From: Nocardia cyriacigeorgica
Lineage (GTDB): Bacteria > Actinomycetota > Actinomycetes > Mycobacteriales > Mycobacteriaceae
Length of the DNA: 54,954 nt
Direction of reading: 5' to 3'
Assembly: GCF_029868385.1 (NCBI RefSeq)
Contig: NZ_JARWNX010000017.1
Coordinates: 1 to 54,954, forward strand
Positions within the stretch are counted from its first letter, which is position 1. Each line of letters begins with the position of its first letter. The notes beneath the pieces were generated by a model that was not told where the DNA came from, ran no database searches, and saw only the letters and a list, made by a program, of their open reading frames with translations. The translations under genes and the position numbers were made by a program. Shown piece by piece: positions 8,997-17,584 of this stretch.

Positions 8997-10255
8997 TCGA
9001 GCGCACTACGAACGCTGGCTGCACGACCGCGACCCCGAGAACGCGCGGTTCCGCGACGATGCGCTCGGCGTCACGGTGGTTCCGCGTGGCGTGTACGGCG
9101 AATACCCCGAGCAGACAGCGCAGGCCGCGCTCGCTAGATTGCGCGCCCACGGTAGCCGGGTGAGTGTGGTGAACGAGCACGTCATCGGATTCAGCGACGA
9201 GTCCGGGACCGTCCTGCATACCGCGGACGGAAGCCGCCATCCGGTCGACAAAGCCGTGCTGTGTGTCGGGAGTGGGCGTCCACGTGATCATTACGGACTG
9301 ACCGACGCTCCCGGCTATACCGGCGAGCCGTACCCGTTGACGGCGACCCTGGCCGAGGTTGCCACCGATGCGCATATCGCGGTGCTCGGCAGCGGACTCA
9401 CCGCCATCGATATCGCCGTCACTCTGGCTGCGCGCGGGCACACCGGCCCGATCAGCCTGGTCTCGCGCAGCGGAGCACTGCCCGACGTCCAGCAGCGTCC
9501 GATGCCGCTCACCCCCGCACATCTCACCCCGGCGCGGGTATCGAGTCCGGACGGCACGATCACCTTCGAGACGCTCGTTGCGCTCATGCGGGCCGAACTC
9601 GCCGATCTGGGACAGGATTTCGACTCATTCGCCGCCGAGATCCTCGACGCCGGACACGAAGACCCGCTCGCGCGGCTGCGCCGACAGCTGACGCAGGTCG
9701 ACTCACCCATATCGGGGTCGTCGGTTGCTGACCATGGCGATCCGCACCATCGGCCCGATCGTGTGGCCCCGGCTCGCGGAACCGGGACGGATAATGTTGC
9801 GTACCAAATACTTCCGAACCATTGCCGGACTCAATTCGCCGATGGTCCCGATGAACGCGCGAATCATGCTGGGGCTGCTGGACTCCGGCCAGGTGATGCT
9901 ACGTTCCGGCGTGACGAAGGTGACGGCGCGGCCCGGCGGCGGGTTCACCGTGCACGACAGCACCGAATGGTCTGCCGATCTGGTCGTCAACGCAGTCAAC
10001 CCGTCCGCGTACACCACGGCACAGGATGCCGAATCCCTGGTGGGCGCACTGTTCGCCGACGGCGCCGCCGAACTCGACGCACACGGTGGTATCCGCACCG
10101 ACCACCGCACCGCAGCGCTGACCGTGGCCGGGCGGCCGAGCCCGGTGTGGTCGGTGCTCGGCAACCTCGCCGCCGAGTCGATGTTCATCGCCACCAACCC
10201 GCCGGGGCTGGCTGCCGAGGCCGCCCGGCTGGCCGGATATCTGACGCGCGGCTGA
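8983..10255 (+). pseudogene. FAD/NAD(P)-binding oxidoreductase, 5'-truncated and frameshifted
   Basis: Residues such as HYERWLHDRDP, RRLYGEY-like (RGVYGEYPEQ), AVLGSGLTAIDIAVTLAARGH and LVSRSGALP mark the FAD-NAD(P)-binding family (NAD_binding_9 type). The N-terminal part with the first GxGxxG motif is absent. The reading frame shifts at about 9706-9709, where frame 1 ends its family text (LTQVDSP) and frame 2 carries on (RRLLTMAIRTIGP ... VLGNLAAESMF) to a stop at 10253-10255. The change is equivalent to one extra C in the run near 9707. Two lesions make a working enzyme unlikely. Confidence 0.75.
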
Positions 10256-10450
10256 AACCGCGCACTCGGGAGCCACACCGATGCGCAGTGCCGTGCCGGC
10301 GGCGGACCTACTGCCGTCGCCGCGCGGAGCGCCGGAATCGGCAATCCGATCGTGCGATATCGGTTTCTCGGCTGCGCGAGCCAACTCACTGACGCGGCCA
10401 CATGGATGGCGCTCGGGGCGAACACGGACTCGGCTCCGGGTCACGCCGCC

Positions 10451-10472
10451 CGATCCGGGCGCCCCCGGATCG
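10451..10472 (-). terminator. Stem-loop after the malate/tartrate-type dehydrogenase gene
   Basis: CGATCCGGG (10451-10459) pairs with CCCGGATCG (10464-10472) around a 4-base loop, 15 bases past the stop of the minus-strand dehydrogenase. There is no T tract, as is usual for actinobacterial terminators. The rest of 10256-10487 shows no gene. Confidence 0.5.
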
Positions 10473-10487
10473 AAGGGCACGCAGGTG

Positions 10488-11570
10488 TCAGCGTGATCCG
10501 GCAGTCGGGGCCGGGGCCCGCATCCGTTCGGCCGCGCGCAGGGCGATCGCGGTGCCGAGTTCGGCCGTGGTGGCGGTGCCGTCGAGATCGGGGGTGCGGA
10601 TCCGGCCGTCGCCGAGGACGTCGCCCACCGCGTCCTCGATCACGGTGGCGGCGGCGTGTTCGCCGAGGTGGTCGACGAGCATGGCGGCTGCCAGGATCTG
10701 CGCGACCGGGTCGGCGATGCCCTGACCGGCGATATCGGGCGCGCTGCCGTGTACCGCTTCGAACATCGAGGGCGCACTGCGTTCGGGATTGATGTTCCCC
10801 GAGGGTGCGAGGCCGAGGCCGCCGGTGACGGCGGCGGCGAGGTCGGAGAGGATGTCGCCGAACAGATTCGAGCCGACGATCACGTCGAGGCGGTCCGGAT
10901 GCAGCACGATCTCCGCGGCCAGGGCGTCGACGTGCATATGGCGTAGCGATACGTCGGGATACTCCGCCGCGATCTGTTCGACGATGCTGTCCCAGTACGG
11001 CATCGAATGGATGAGCCCGTTGGATTTGGTGGCCGAGCAGAGCGTGCCGCGCCGCGCTCGCGCCTGGTCGAAGGCGTAGCGGATGATGCGTTCGCAGCCG
11101 ACCCGGGTGAATACCGATTCCTGGAGTACGAACTCCTCCGGGCGGCCCCGATTGTGCATACCGCCGATCTCGGAGTACTCGCCCTCCGAGTTCTCCCGCA
11201 CGATGAGCAGATCGAGGTCGGCGGCGGTCCGGTCGCGCAGCGCGGAGGTGGTGCCCGGCAGCAGTCGCACCGGCCGCAGGTTGACGTACTGGCCGAACGC
11301 ACGGCGCAGCGGAATCAGCAACCCCCACAGCGAAATATGGTCGGGCACACCGGGGAATCCGACCGCGCCGAGCAGAATGGCGTCGAAGTCGGCCAGCTGA
11401 TCGACTCCATCGGCGGGCATCATCGCGCCGGTACGCAGGTATTGCTCACAGGACCAGTCGAATTCGGTCCAGCCGACGCCGGGCAGGACGGCATCGACCA
11501 CCTTCACCGCTTCGGCTGTCACGTCGACGCCGATGCCGTCGCCGGGGATGGTCGCGATCCGATAGGTCAC
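10488..11570 (-). CDS. Isopropylmalate/isocitrate-type dehydrogenase, tartrate or D-malate dehydrogenase-like
   Basis: A 360-residue NAD-dependent beta-hydroxyacid oxidative decarboxylase. It has the family N-terminus (IATIPGDGIGVDV), the substrate-loop arginines (LRPVRLLPG), the ENSEGEYS segment, the catalytic lysine region (CSATKSNGL), the metal-binding aspartates (GSNLFGDILSDLAAA) and the EAVHGSAPDIAG cofactor segment. ENSEGEYSEIGG and the overall text are closest in my judgement to the tartrate/D-malate (TtuC/DmlA) branch, not LeuB. It overlaps the upstream semialdehyde dehydrogenase by 4 bases, so the two are translationally coupled. In the cluster it could oxidise D-malate or a related 2-hydroxyacid to a keto acid plus CO2. 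Confidence 0.8.
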   Translation of the reverse strand: MTYRIATIPGDGIGVDVTAEAVKVVDAVLPGVGWTEFDWSCEQYLRTGAMMPADGVDQLADFDAILLGAVGFPGVPDHISLWGLLIPLRRAFGQYVNLRPVRLLPGTTSALRDRTAADLDLLIVRENSEGEYSEIGGMHNRGRPEEFVLQESVFTRVGCERIIRYAFDQARARRGTLCSATKSNGLIHSMPYWDSIVEQIAAEYPDVSLRHMHVDALAAEIVLHPDRLDVIVGSNLFGDILSDLAAAVTGGLGLAPSGNINPERSAPSMFEAVHGSAPDIAGQGIADPVAQILAAAMLVDHLGEHAAATVIEDAVGDVLGDGRIRTPDLDGTATTAELGTAIALRAAERMRAPAPTAGSR

Positions 11571-13057
11571 AGGTCGACTCCGATGTATTTGGTTTCCAGG
11601 AACTCGTCGATTCCGCAGGTACCGCCCTCGCGACCGAGCCCGGATTCCTTGACGCCACCGAATGGGGCCGCGGGATCCGACACCACACCGCGGTTGAGTC
11701 CGACCATGCCGGTGTCCAGCGCCTCGCTCACCCGCAGGCCACGCCGCAGGCTTTCGGTGAACACATAGCCGACCAGCCCGTACGGGGTGTCGTTCGCCCG
11801 GGCGACGGCTTCGTCTTCGGTGTCGAAGGCCGAGATCGCGGCGACCGGACCGAAGATCTCGGTGCCGGTCAGGAGCGCGTCATCGCCGACGCCGGTCAGG
11901 ACGGTCGCCGGGTAGAAGTTGCCAGGACCCTCGATCGGCGCGCCGCCGGTGTGGACGGTCGCACCGCGCGCGATGGCGTCGTCCACCAGGGTCTGGACCT
12001 TCGCGACCGCGGCGGCGTCGACCAGCGGTCCCACCACCACACCGGGTTCGGTACCGGGGCCCATCGGCAGGGCCGCCATGCGCGCGGCCAACCGGTCGGC
12101 GAATTCGGTGGCGATATCGCGATGCACCAGAAAACGATTCGCGGCCGTGCAGGCCTGGCCGATATTGCGCATCTTCGCGGCCATGGCACCCTCGACCGCC
12201 GCGTCCAGATCGGCGTCGTCGAACACCACGAACGCGGCATTGCCGCCGAGTTCCATCGAGGTCCGCATGACGGTATGCGCGCACTGCTCCAGCAGTGTCT
12301 TGCCGACGGCCGTCGACCCGGTGAACGACAGTTTGCGCGAACGGCCGTCGCGGATCATCGGCTCCATCACCGCACCGGGGTCGGAGGTGGTGACGACATT
12401 GACCACACCGTCGGGCAGCCCGGCCCGGCGCAATATCTCCGCGAGGGCCAGCGTCGACAAGGGAGTCTGCGCGGCGGGTTTGATCACGCAGGTGCAGCCG
12501 GCGGCCAGCGCGGGTCCGATCTTGCGGGTGCCCATGGCCATCGGGAAATTCCACGGTGTGATGAGCAGGCTCGGGCCGACCGGCTGGCGGGTGACCAGGA
12601 ACCGGGAGCCACCGCGCGGCGCGGCCCGGTAGCCGCCTTCGATGCGGACGGCTTCCTCGGCAAACCAGCGGAAGAACTCTGCCGCATAAGCGATTTCGCC
12701 CCGCGCCTCGGCCAGGGGTTTGCCCATTTCCAGGGTCATGATGAGGGCGAGACGCTCGGTGTCGTCGAGCAGGGCGTGGTGGGCGCGCATGAGCAGGTCG
12801 GCGCGTTCGCGGGCCGGGGTGCGTGCCCAGTCCGGCTGGGCGGCCGCGGCGGCGGAGAGCGCGTCGAGACCGTCGGCGGCCGCGGCGTCGGCGACAGTGC
12901 AGAGGATCTCGTCGGTGGCGGGGTCCGCGACGGGCAGGGTCGCGGCCGTATCACGCCACGTGCCGTCGATGAACAGGCCGGTCGGCACGGACGCGATGGC
13001 CGATCGCCGCGCCTGGGCCGATCGGTCTGCCTGGTCGGGGCTGATCTCGGTGAGCAT
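11567..13057 (-). CDS. NAD(P)-dependent succinate-semialdehyde dehydrogenase-type aldehyde dehydrogenase
   Basis: A 496-residue aldehyde dehydrogenase, probably acting on succinate or malonate semialdehyde. Family marks are TPWNFPMAM with CVIKPA, FTGSTAVGK, the general-base glutamate in MELGGNA (E269) and the catalytic cysteine in GQACTAANRF (C303). The start is the ATG at 13057, with an AAGGGAG ribosome site 9 bases upstream. An in-frame ATG at 13147 was rejected because it abuts the operator palindrome. It is divergent from the aminotransferase gene, whose product would supply its substrate: transaminase then semialdehyde dehydrogenase is the classic GABA or beta-alanine degradation pair. 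Confidence 0.88.
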   Translation of the reverse strand: MLTEISPDQADRSAQARRSAIASVPTGLFIDGTWRDTAATLPVADPATDEILCTVADAAAADGLDALSAAAAAQPDWARTPARERADLLMRAHHALLDDTERLALIMTLEMGKPLAEARGEIAYAAEFFRWFAEEAVRIEGGYRAAPRGGSRFLVTRQPVGPSLLITPWNFPMAMGTRKIGPALAAGCTCVIKPAAQTPLSTLALAEILRRAGLPDGVVNVVTTSDPGAVMEPMIRDGRSRKLSFTGSTAVGKTLLEQCAHTVMRTSMELGGNAAFVVFDDADLDAAVEGAMAAKMRNIGQACTAANRFLVHRDIATEFADRLAARMAALPMGPGTEPGVVVGPLVDAAAVAKVQTLVDDAIARGATVHTGGAPIEGPGNFYPATVLTGVGDDALLTGTEIFGPVAAISAFDTEDEAVARANDTPYGLVGYVFTESLRRGLRVSEALDTGMVGLNRGVVSDPAAPFGGVKESGLGREGGTCGIDEFLETKYIGVDL

Positions 13058-13147
13058 CGACGCGAACTCCCTTGTTCGGGCGGTGTGAATCATCGCGGAT
13101 GAGGCCGCCGAATCCATTGCTGCGACCCCCGGCACCATGTTATGCAT

Positions 13148-13159
13148 ATTGTCGACAAT
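13148..13159. promoter_or_regulatory. GntR-type operator 1, perfect palindrome
   Basis: ATTGTCGACAAT is a perfect 12-base palindrome that fits the FadR-branch GntR pattern (TNGT...ACNA). It sits in the divergent region between the semialdehyde dehydrogenase and aminotransferase genes. With the next two bases it matches operator 2 at 17527-17540 in 13 of 14 positions. The FadR-type regulator at 19136-19801 is the obvious candidate to bind both. Confidence 0.7.
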
Positions 13160-13217
13160 CCTACAACCCGACGATCATCGGTAGCGGGACCACCGCACGC
13201 CCGGGAGGCGGAGCACC

Positions 13218-14477
13218 ATGACCGAGTTATCGCCCATCCTCAAACAAGCCACACCGGTGATCGTCGATCACGGCACGGGCTGCTACCTCTACGACAGCGA
13301 TGGCCGCCGCTATCTGGATTTCACCGCCGGTATCGGCGTCACCAGCACCGGACACTGCCATCCGCGGGTGGTGGCGGCCGCGCAGGCGCAGATCGCCCGG
13401 CTCATCCACGGCCAGTACACGACCGTCATGCACCGCCCCCTGCTCGAACTCACCGAGCGGCTCGCAACGGTACTGCCGGAAGGACTGGATTCGCTGTTCT
13501 ACGCCAACTCCGGCAGTGAGGCGGTGGAGGCGGCATTGCGGCTGGCCAGGCAGGCCACCGGACGACCCAATGTGATCGTCTTCCACGGCGGATTCCACGG
13601 CCGCACCGTCGCCGCCGCCTCCATGACGACCTCGGGCACCCGCTTCTCCGCCGGTTTCAGCCCGCTGATGGCGGGTGTGCACGTGGCGCCGTTCCCCACG
13701 GCCTACCGGTACGGCTGGACCGAAGAAGAAGCCACAGCCTTCGCATTGCGCGAACTGGACTACATCCTGGCCACGCTCACCGCCCCGGCCGAGACCGCGG
13801 CGTTCATCGTCGAGCCGGTCCTCGGCGAGGGCGGTTACGTCCCCGGTAACCGCACCTTCTTCCGCGGGCTGCGCGAACGCGCCGACCAGCACGGCATCCT
13901 GCTGGTGTTCGACGAGATCCAGACCGGGTTCGGGCGGACCGGAAAGTTCTTCGGCCACCAGCATTTCGACGTCCGGCCCGATGTCATCACCATCGCCAAG
14001 GGCCTGGCGAGCGGATTCCCGCTCTCGGGCATCGCGGCATCGCATGAGCTGATGGCCAAGGCCTGGCCGGGATCGCAGGGCGGCACCTACGGCGGCAATG
14101 CGGTGGCCTGCGCGGCCGCCATCGCCACGCTGGAGGTCATCGAATCGGAGGGGCTGGTGCACAATGCCGCCGTCCGCGGCGACCAACTGCTGGCCGGACT
14201 GCGCGACCGCGAGAGCAAGGCGATCGGTGACGTGCGCGGCCTCGGTCTGCTCGTCGGCGCGGAATTCACCACGGCAGCAGGCGAACCCGATCGGGAGACC
14301 GCCACGCAAGCCCAGCGGCTCGCGGTCGAGAAGGGACTGCTGCTGCTCACCTGCGGTGCGCAGATGAACGTCGTACGGATGATCCCGCCGCTGGTGGTCA
14401 GCGAAGCACAGATCGAGCAGGCCCTGGCGATCTGGTCGCAGGTCCTCGCCGACCTGCCCGACCCGAGCCTGCCCTGA
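13218..14477 (+). CDS. Class-III PLP aminotransferase (4-aminobutyrate/beta-alanine type)
   Basis: A 419-residue omega-aminotransferase. It carries GTGCYLYDSDGRRYLD, the phosphate-binding NSGSEAVEAALRLAR, the cofactor aspartate in FDEIQTGFGR (D232) and the PLP lysine in TIAKGLASGFPLSG (K261). It would move an amino group from an omega-amino acid to a 2-oxoacid and release a semialdehyde, the substrate of the divergent dehydrogenase. The ATG has a GGAGG site 9 bases upstream. The next gene, DUF3830, starts 29 bases downstream. The exact amino donor is not predictable; GABA, beta-alanine and related compounds are all possible. Confidence 0.88.
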   Translation: MTELSPILKQATPVIVDHGTGCYLYDSDGRRYLDFTAGIGVTSTGHCHPRVVAAAQAQIARLIHGQYTTVMHRPLLELTERLATVLPEGLDSLFYANSGSEAVEAALRLARQATGRPNVIVFHGGFHGRTVAAASMTTSGTRFSAGFSPLMAGVHVAPFPTAYRYGWTEEEATAFALRELDYILATLTAPAETAAFIVEPVLGEGGYVPGNRTFFRGLRERADQHGILLVFDEIQTGFGRTGKFFGHQHFDVRPDVITIAKGLASGFPLSGIAASHELMAKAWPGSQGGTYGGNAVACAAAIATLEVIESEGLVHNAAVRGDQLLAGLRDRESKAIGDVRGLGLLVGAEFTTAAGEPDRETATQAQRLAVEKGLLLLTCGAQMNVVRMIPPLVVSEAQIEQALAIWSQVLADLPDPSLP

Positions 14478-14506
14478 CGTATCGGCCGCGACCAGAAAGC
14501 AGGACC

Positions 14507-15007
14507 ATGGCCCGCTACCTCCGTATCACCCTCACCAAGGCAGGCGTGTCCTGCCGGGCTCGACTCCTCGATGCCGAGGCCCCACACACCTGTGCGGCGG
14601 TCTGGGACGCACTGCCGCAATCCGGCGATGCCTACCACGCCAAATACGCCCGCAACGAGGTCTACACCCTGGTACCGCGCATCACGGCGGCGCCGCATCG
14701 GGAGAACCCGACCGTCACCCCGATCCCGGGCGATGTGTGTCTGTTCGATTTCGAGCCGTGGGAGATCGGCAACCCCGCCTACGGCTACGAGCCCGGCTCC
14801 GCCGCCCACCACGGCCAGGGCGCCACCGATCTGGCGATCTTCTACGGGCGCAACAATCTGCTGATCAACGGCGACCTCGGCTGGGTACCGGGCAGCGTCT
14901 TCGCCACCATCGAGGACGGTCTCACCGACATGGCCGCGGCCTGCAACGATCTGTGGCGCTACGGGGTCGAGGGCGAGACCCTCGCGTTCGACCGGGACAG
15001 CGGGTAG
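14507..15007 (+). CDS. DUF3830 family protein
   Basis: A 166-residue soluble protein that I recognise as DUF3830, a cyclophilin-like fold family of unknown function. Visible marks are RLLDAEAPHTCAAVWDALP, then YARNEVYTLVPR, then GDVCLFDFEP and AIFYGRNNLLINGDLGWVPG. There is no signal peptide. It follows the aminotransferase by 29 bases, with an AGCAGGA-like ribosome site, so it is probably in the same transcript. The family usually sits among amino acid or amide catabolism genes, which agrees with this context; its biochemical role is not known to me. Confidence 0.75.
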   Translation: MARYLRITLTKAGVSCRARLLDAEAPHTCAAVWDALPQSGDAYHAKYARNEVYTLVPRITAAPHRENPTVTPIPGDVCLFDFEPWEIGNPAYGYEPGSAAHHGQGATDLAIFYGRNNLLINGDLGWVPGSVFATIEDGLTDMAAACNDLWRYGVEGETLAFDRDSG

Positions 15008-15044
15008 CTCACCGCCCGCGCCGACCGATCAGGACCAGGCATGC

Positions 15045-15070
15045 GCCCCGCCGGACACCGCCGGCGGGGC
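15045..15070. terminator. Stem-loop between convergent DUF3830 and amidase genes
   Basis: GCCCCGCCGG (15045-15054) pairs with CCGGCGGGGC (15061-15070), 10 bp with a 6-base loop, in the 110-base gap where the two transcripts converge. It could end both. Confidence 0.6.
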
Positions 15071-15117
15071 GGGGCCACGCCTTCCACATCGGCACCCCGA
15101 ACAAGTGACCGCCCGAG

Positions 15118-16518
15118 TCAGGAACCGAGTACGTGCTCGGCGTACCGGGCAACGGCCAGCACCAGATCATCGGAATGCCGTGGCCCCACGATCTGCAAGC
15201 CGACCGGCAGACCGGCGGAGGTGGTACCCACGGGGATGCTGATGGCGGGCTGCTGGCTGAGGTTGAACGGATAGGTGAACGGCGTCCACTGCGGCCAGCT
15301 GGTCAGGCCGCTGCCGGGCGGCACGTCGTGGCCCGCGGGGAAAGCGGTTATCGGCATCGTCGGGGTGATCAACACGTCGTAGGCGGTGTGGAACAGTCCC
15401 ATGGCGATGCCGATGCTCGCGGCGACCTCACGTGCGGCGAGATAGTCGACACCGCTGACGGATTCACCGCGCTCCCACACCTGCCGCAATCCGGGGTCGA
15501 CCCGCTCGCGGGCGCCCGGCGGGAACGCCGCGAGCATGGCCGCCGCCCCGACCGCCCACAGCAGCTCGAAGGCCGCGCGCGGATCACCGAAGCCGGGATC
15601 GGCGGGCGTCACCCGCAAGTGGGCCTCGCCGAGGCGCAGCACCGCCCGCTCGACGATCGCCGCCACCTCCGGGTCGACCTCGGCGAATCCGAGCGTCGGC
15701 GACCAGGCCACGGTGATGCCGCGCACGTCACGCTGGATCTGGCTGCGGAAGGTGGTCGGTGTCGGCGCGAGCGCGGTGGGATCGCGGGGGTCGGGCAGTG
15801 ACAGGATGTCCATCAGCAGCGCGATGTCCTCCACCGTGCGCGCCATCGGACCGGCGTGGGCGAGCGGCCCGAACGGGCTGGCCGGGTACAGCGGGATACG
15901 CCCGTGGGTCGGTTTGAATCCGACGATGCCGCAGAACGCCGCCGGGATGCGGATACTGCCGCCGCCGTCGGTGCCCACCGAGACCGGGCCCATCCCTGCC
16001 GCCACCGCCGCGGCACTACCACCGGACGAACCGCCCGCGGTGAGCGCAGGATCGATCGGATTGCGGGTGATACCGGTGAGCGGGCTGTCGGTCACCGCCT
16101 TCCAGGCGATTTCGGGTGTGGTGGTCTTACCGAGCAGCACCATCCCGTCCTCACGTACCCGGGCGGCCACCGGACTGTCCACCGGCCATGGACCGGCCGC
16201 GTCGATGCAGGTGGAGCCGCGCCGGGTCGGCCAGCCCTCGGTGAGGAAGACGTCCTTGATGGAGATGGGCACGCCGTCGAGCAGTCCGCGGGCATGGCCC
16301 GCCTGCCAGCGGCCCTCCGATTCCTTGGCCTGCACCAGCGCTCGGTCCGGATCGACCAGGCAGTAGGCGTTGAGGGCGCCGTCGCGCTCGGCGATGGCGG
16401 CCAGAATCGCCTCGGTCGCTTCCACCGGCGACAATGCGCCCGCCGTATAGGCGGAGGCCAGTTCGACCGCCGTCATCGCGGCGGGGTCGGTGGGACTGTT
16501 GATGTCGGGGTAGCTCAT
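15118..16518 (-). CDS. Amidase (amidase-signature family)
   Basis: A 466-residue amidase with the complete Ser-cisSer-Lys triad: K88 in PISIKDVF, S164 in AGGSSGGSAAA and the nucleophile S188 in GTDGGGSIRIP. It hydrolyses an amide to a carboxylate and ammonia. The substrate is undefined; nearby maleate-isomerase-like proteins make a maleamate-type or other dicarboxylic monoamide a reasonable guess. It has no GatB partner and no GatA context. The ATG has a strong AAGGAGG site and lies 15 bases after the stop of the D-2-hydroxyacid dehydrogenase, so the two form an operon. Confidence 0.88.
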   Translation of the reverse strand: MSYPDINSPTDPAAMTAVELASAYTAGALSPVEATEAILAAIAERDGALNAYCLVDPDRALVQAKESEGRWQAGHARGLLDGVPISIKDVFLTEGWPTRRGSTCIDAAGPWPVDSPVAARVREDGMVLLGKTTTPEIAWKAVTDSPLTGITRNPIDPALTAGGSSGGSAAAVAAGMGPVSVGTDGGGSIRIPAAFCGIVGFKPTHGRIPLYPASPFGPLAHAGPMARTVEDIALLMDILSLPDPRDPTALAPTPTTFRSQIQRDVRGITVAWSPTLGFAEVDPEVAAIVERAVLRLGEAHLRVTPADPGFGDPRAAFELLWAVGAAAMLAAFPPGARERVDPGLRQVWERGESVSGVDYLAAREVAASIGIAMGLFHTAYDVLITPTMPITAFPAGHDVPPGSGLTSWPQWTPFTYPFNLSQQPAISIPVGTTSAGLPVGLQIVGPRHSDDLVLAVARYAEHVLGS

Positions 16519-16533
16519 GGCTTGGGCCCTCCT

Positions 16534-17499
16534 TCAGCCGGGCACGTACCCCAGCGTCTTGTCGACCACGTTGTCCAACGGACGACCATCCATCCACCGA
16601 TCGAAGTTGTCGGTGAACACCCGGACGACCTCGGTGCGCCAACCGGCGACGTCGCCCGAATTGTGCGGGGTGATCTGTACATTCGGCATATCCCACAGCG
16701 GATGCCCCGGCGGCAGCGGCTCCGGATCCACCACGTCCAGCGCGGCACCGGCGATGGTTCCGTCACCGAGCGCGGCCACCAGATCGTCGGTGACCACGAG
16801 TTCCCCGCGTCCGACGTTGACAAACCTGGCGTGCGGTTTCATCGCGGCGAAAGCTCTGGCGTCGAACATCTTCCGGGTCTGCTCGGTCAGCGGCGCGATT
16901 GCGACGACGTAATCGGCCCATGGCAGTTCGGCGTGCAGATCCGATCCGACGGTACCGAAATCCGCATCGTCGTCGCGGGCGCGCCGACCGACCCCGCGGA
17001 CCCGCATACCCACCGCCCGCAGCATGCGCGCGATGGTGCGGCCGATGGCGCCGGTGCCGACGATCAGCACGGCGGTTCCCGCGAGGCGCTCGGATTCCCG
17101 ATGATGCCAGTGGTGGCGCTGTTGCAACCGGACCGATTCCGGCAGATCCTTCGCGAAGGCAAGGATCTGACCGAGGACGTATTCCGCGATGGCCGCGTCG
17201 AAGACGCCACGGGTATTGGTGACCACCACCTCGCTCGCTCTCAGCTCGGGGAACATCACCGGGTCCACGCCGGTCGCGCCCATATGCAGCCAGCGCAGCC
17301 GGTCGGCCGCATGCCATGCGCCGGGTAGCGCGCGGGTCAGGAAGTCGTAGACGAACAGCGCATCTGCCCCACGCAATGCCTCGGCCAGCCCGGATTCCTC
17401 CGTATAACGCACGGTGGCCCGGGCGCTCACCCGGGCCATCAGTTCCGAGTCGGGCACACTGTCACTGTGCAGGACGGCGACAACTGGGCCCTCTTTCAC
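16534..17499 (-). CDS. D-isomer-specific 2-hydroxyacid dehydrogenase
   Basis: A 321-residue NAD(P)-dependent oxidoreductase. The Rossmann motif is VLIVGTGAIGRTIARML. The catalytic arginine is in NVGRGELV, the glutamate in DPEPLPPGHPLW and the histidine in ITPHNSGD. It interconverts a 2-oxoacid and a D-2-hydroxyacid. The start is a GTG at 17499 with no ribosome site; TACTGT ends 6 bases before it, so the mRNA is probably leaderless. It is first gene of a two-gene unit with the amidase and is divergent from the isomerase-like pair, with a shared operator. It could feed or drain the 2-hydroxyacid used by the dehydrogenase at 10488-11570. Confidence 0.88.
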   Translation of the reverse strand: MKEGPVVAVLHSDSVPDSELMARVSARATVRYTEESGLAEALRGADALFVYDFLTRALPGAWHAADRLRWLHMGATGVDPVMFPELRASEVVVTNTRGVFDAAIAEYVLGQILAFAKDLPESVRLQQRHHWHHRESERLAGTAVLIVGTGAIGRTIARMLRAVGMRVRGVGRRARDDDADFGTVGSDLHAELPWADYVVAIAPLTEQTRKMFDARAFAAMKPHARFVNVGRGELVVTDDLVAALGDGTIAGAALDVVDPEPLPPGHPLWDMPNVQITPHNSGDVAGWRTEVVRVFTDNFDRWMDGRPLDNVVDKTLGYVPG

Positions 17500-17500
17500 A

Positions 17501-17528
17501 TTGACACAGTAAGATCACATCGTATGAT
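17501..17528 (+). promoter_or_regulatory. Near-consensus promoter for the isomerase-like genes
   Basis: TTGACA (17501-17506) and TATGAT (17523-17528) are spaced by 16 bases, the best sigma-70-type match in the window. Its -10 box overlaps the left end of operator 2, so a bound GntR protein would block it. Confidence 0.7.
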
Positions 17529-17534
17529 TGTCAA
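17506..17534 (-). promoter_or_regulatory. Divergent promoter for hydroxyacid dehydrogenase-amidase
   Basis: On the minus strand TTGACA (17534-17529) and TACTGT (17511-17506) are spaced by 17 bases. The -10 box ends 6 bases before the GTG at 17499, consistent with leaderless initiation. The -35 box lies inside operator 2, so both divergent promoters share one control point. Confidence 0.6.
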
Positions 17535-17539
17535 CAATC
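17526..17539. promoter_or_regulatory. GntR-type operator 2
   Basis: GATTGTCAACAATC has 6-base arms that are exact inverted repeats around CA. It differs from operator 1 (13148-13159) by one central base in the shared 14 bases. It overlaps the -10 box of the rightward promoter and the -35 box of the leftward one. Confidence 0.7.
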
Positions 17540-17584
17540 CGATCGTGTTCGGAGGTCTTCCGGCTGAGCGCGAGAGGGGCCGAA

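Noticed and set aside
10256..10487. Small proteins in the gap after the FAD-binding remnant
   Set aside because: Open frames exist on both strands but show no family text, no ribosome site and a composition typical of antisense GC-rich DNA.
13058..13147. Longer N-terminus of the semialdehyde dehydrogenase starting at 13147
   Set aside because: The start would abut the GntR palindrome and lacks a ribosome site; an AAGGGAG site supports 13057.
11567..14477. Simple GABA shunt only
   Set aside because: The two enzymes match GABA transaminase and succinate-semialdehyde dehydrogenase, but the shared operator ties them to an amidase, hydroxyacid dehydrogenase and isomerase-like genes, so a plain GABA pathway does not explain the set.
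15118..16518. GatA subunit of Glu-tRNA(Gln) amidotransferase
   Set aside because: The amidase-signature triad is shared, but there is no gatB or gatC nearby and the gene sits in a catabolic operon.
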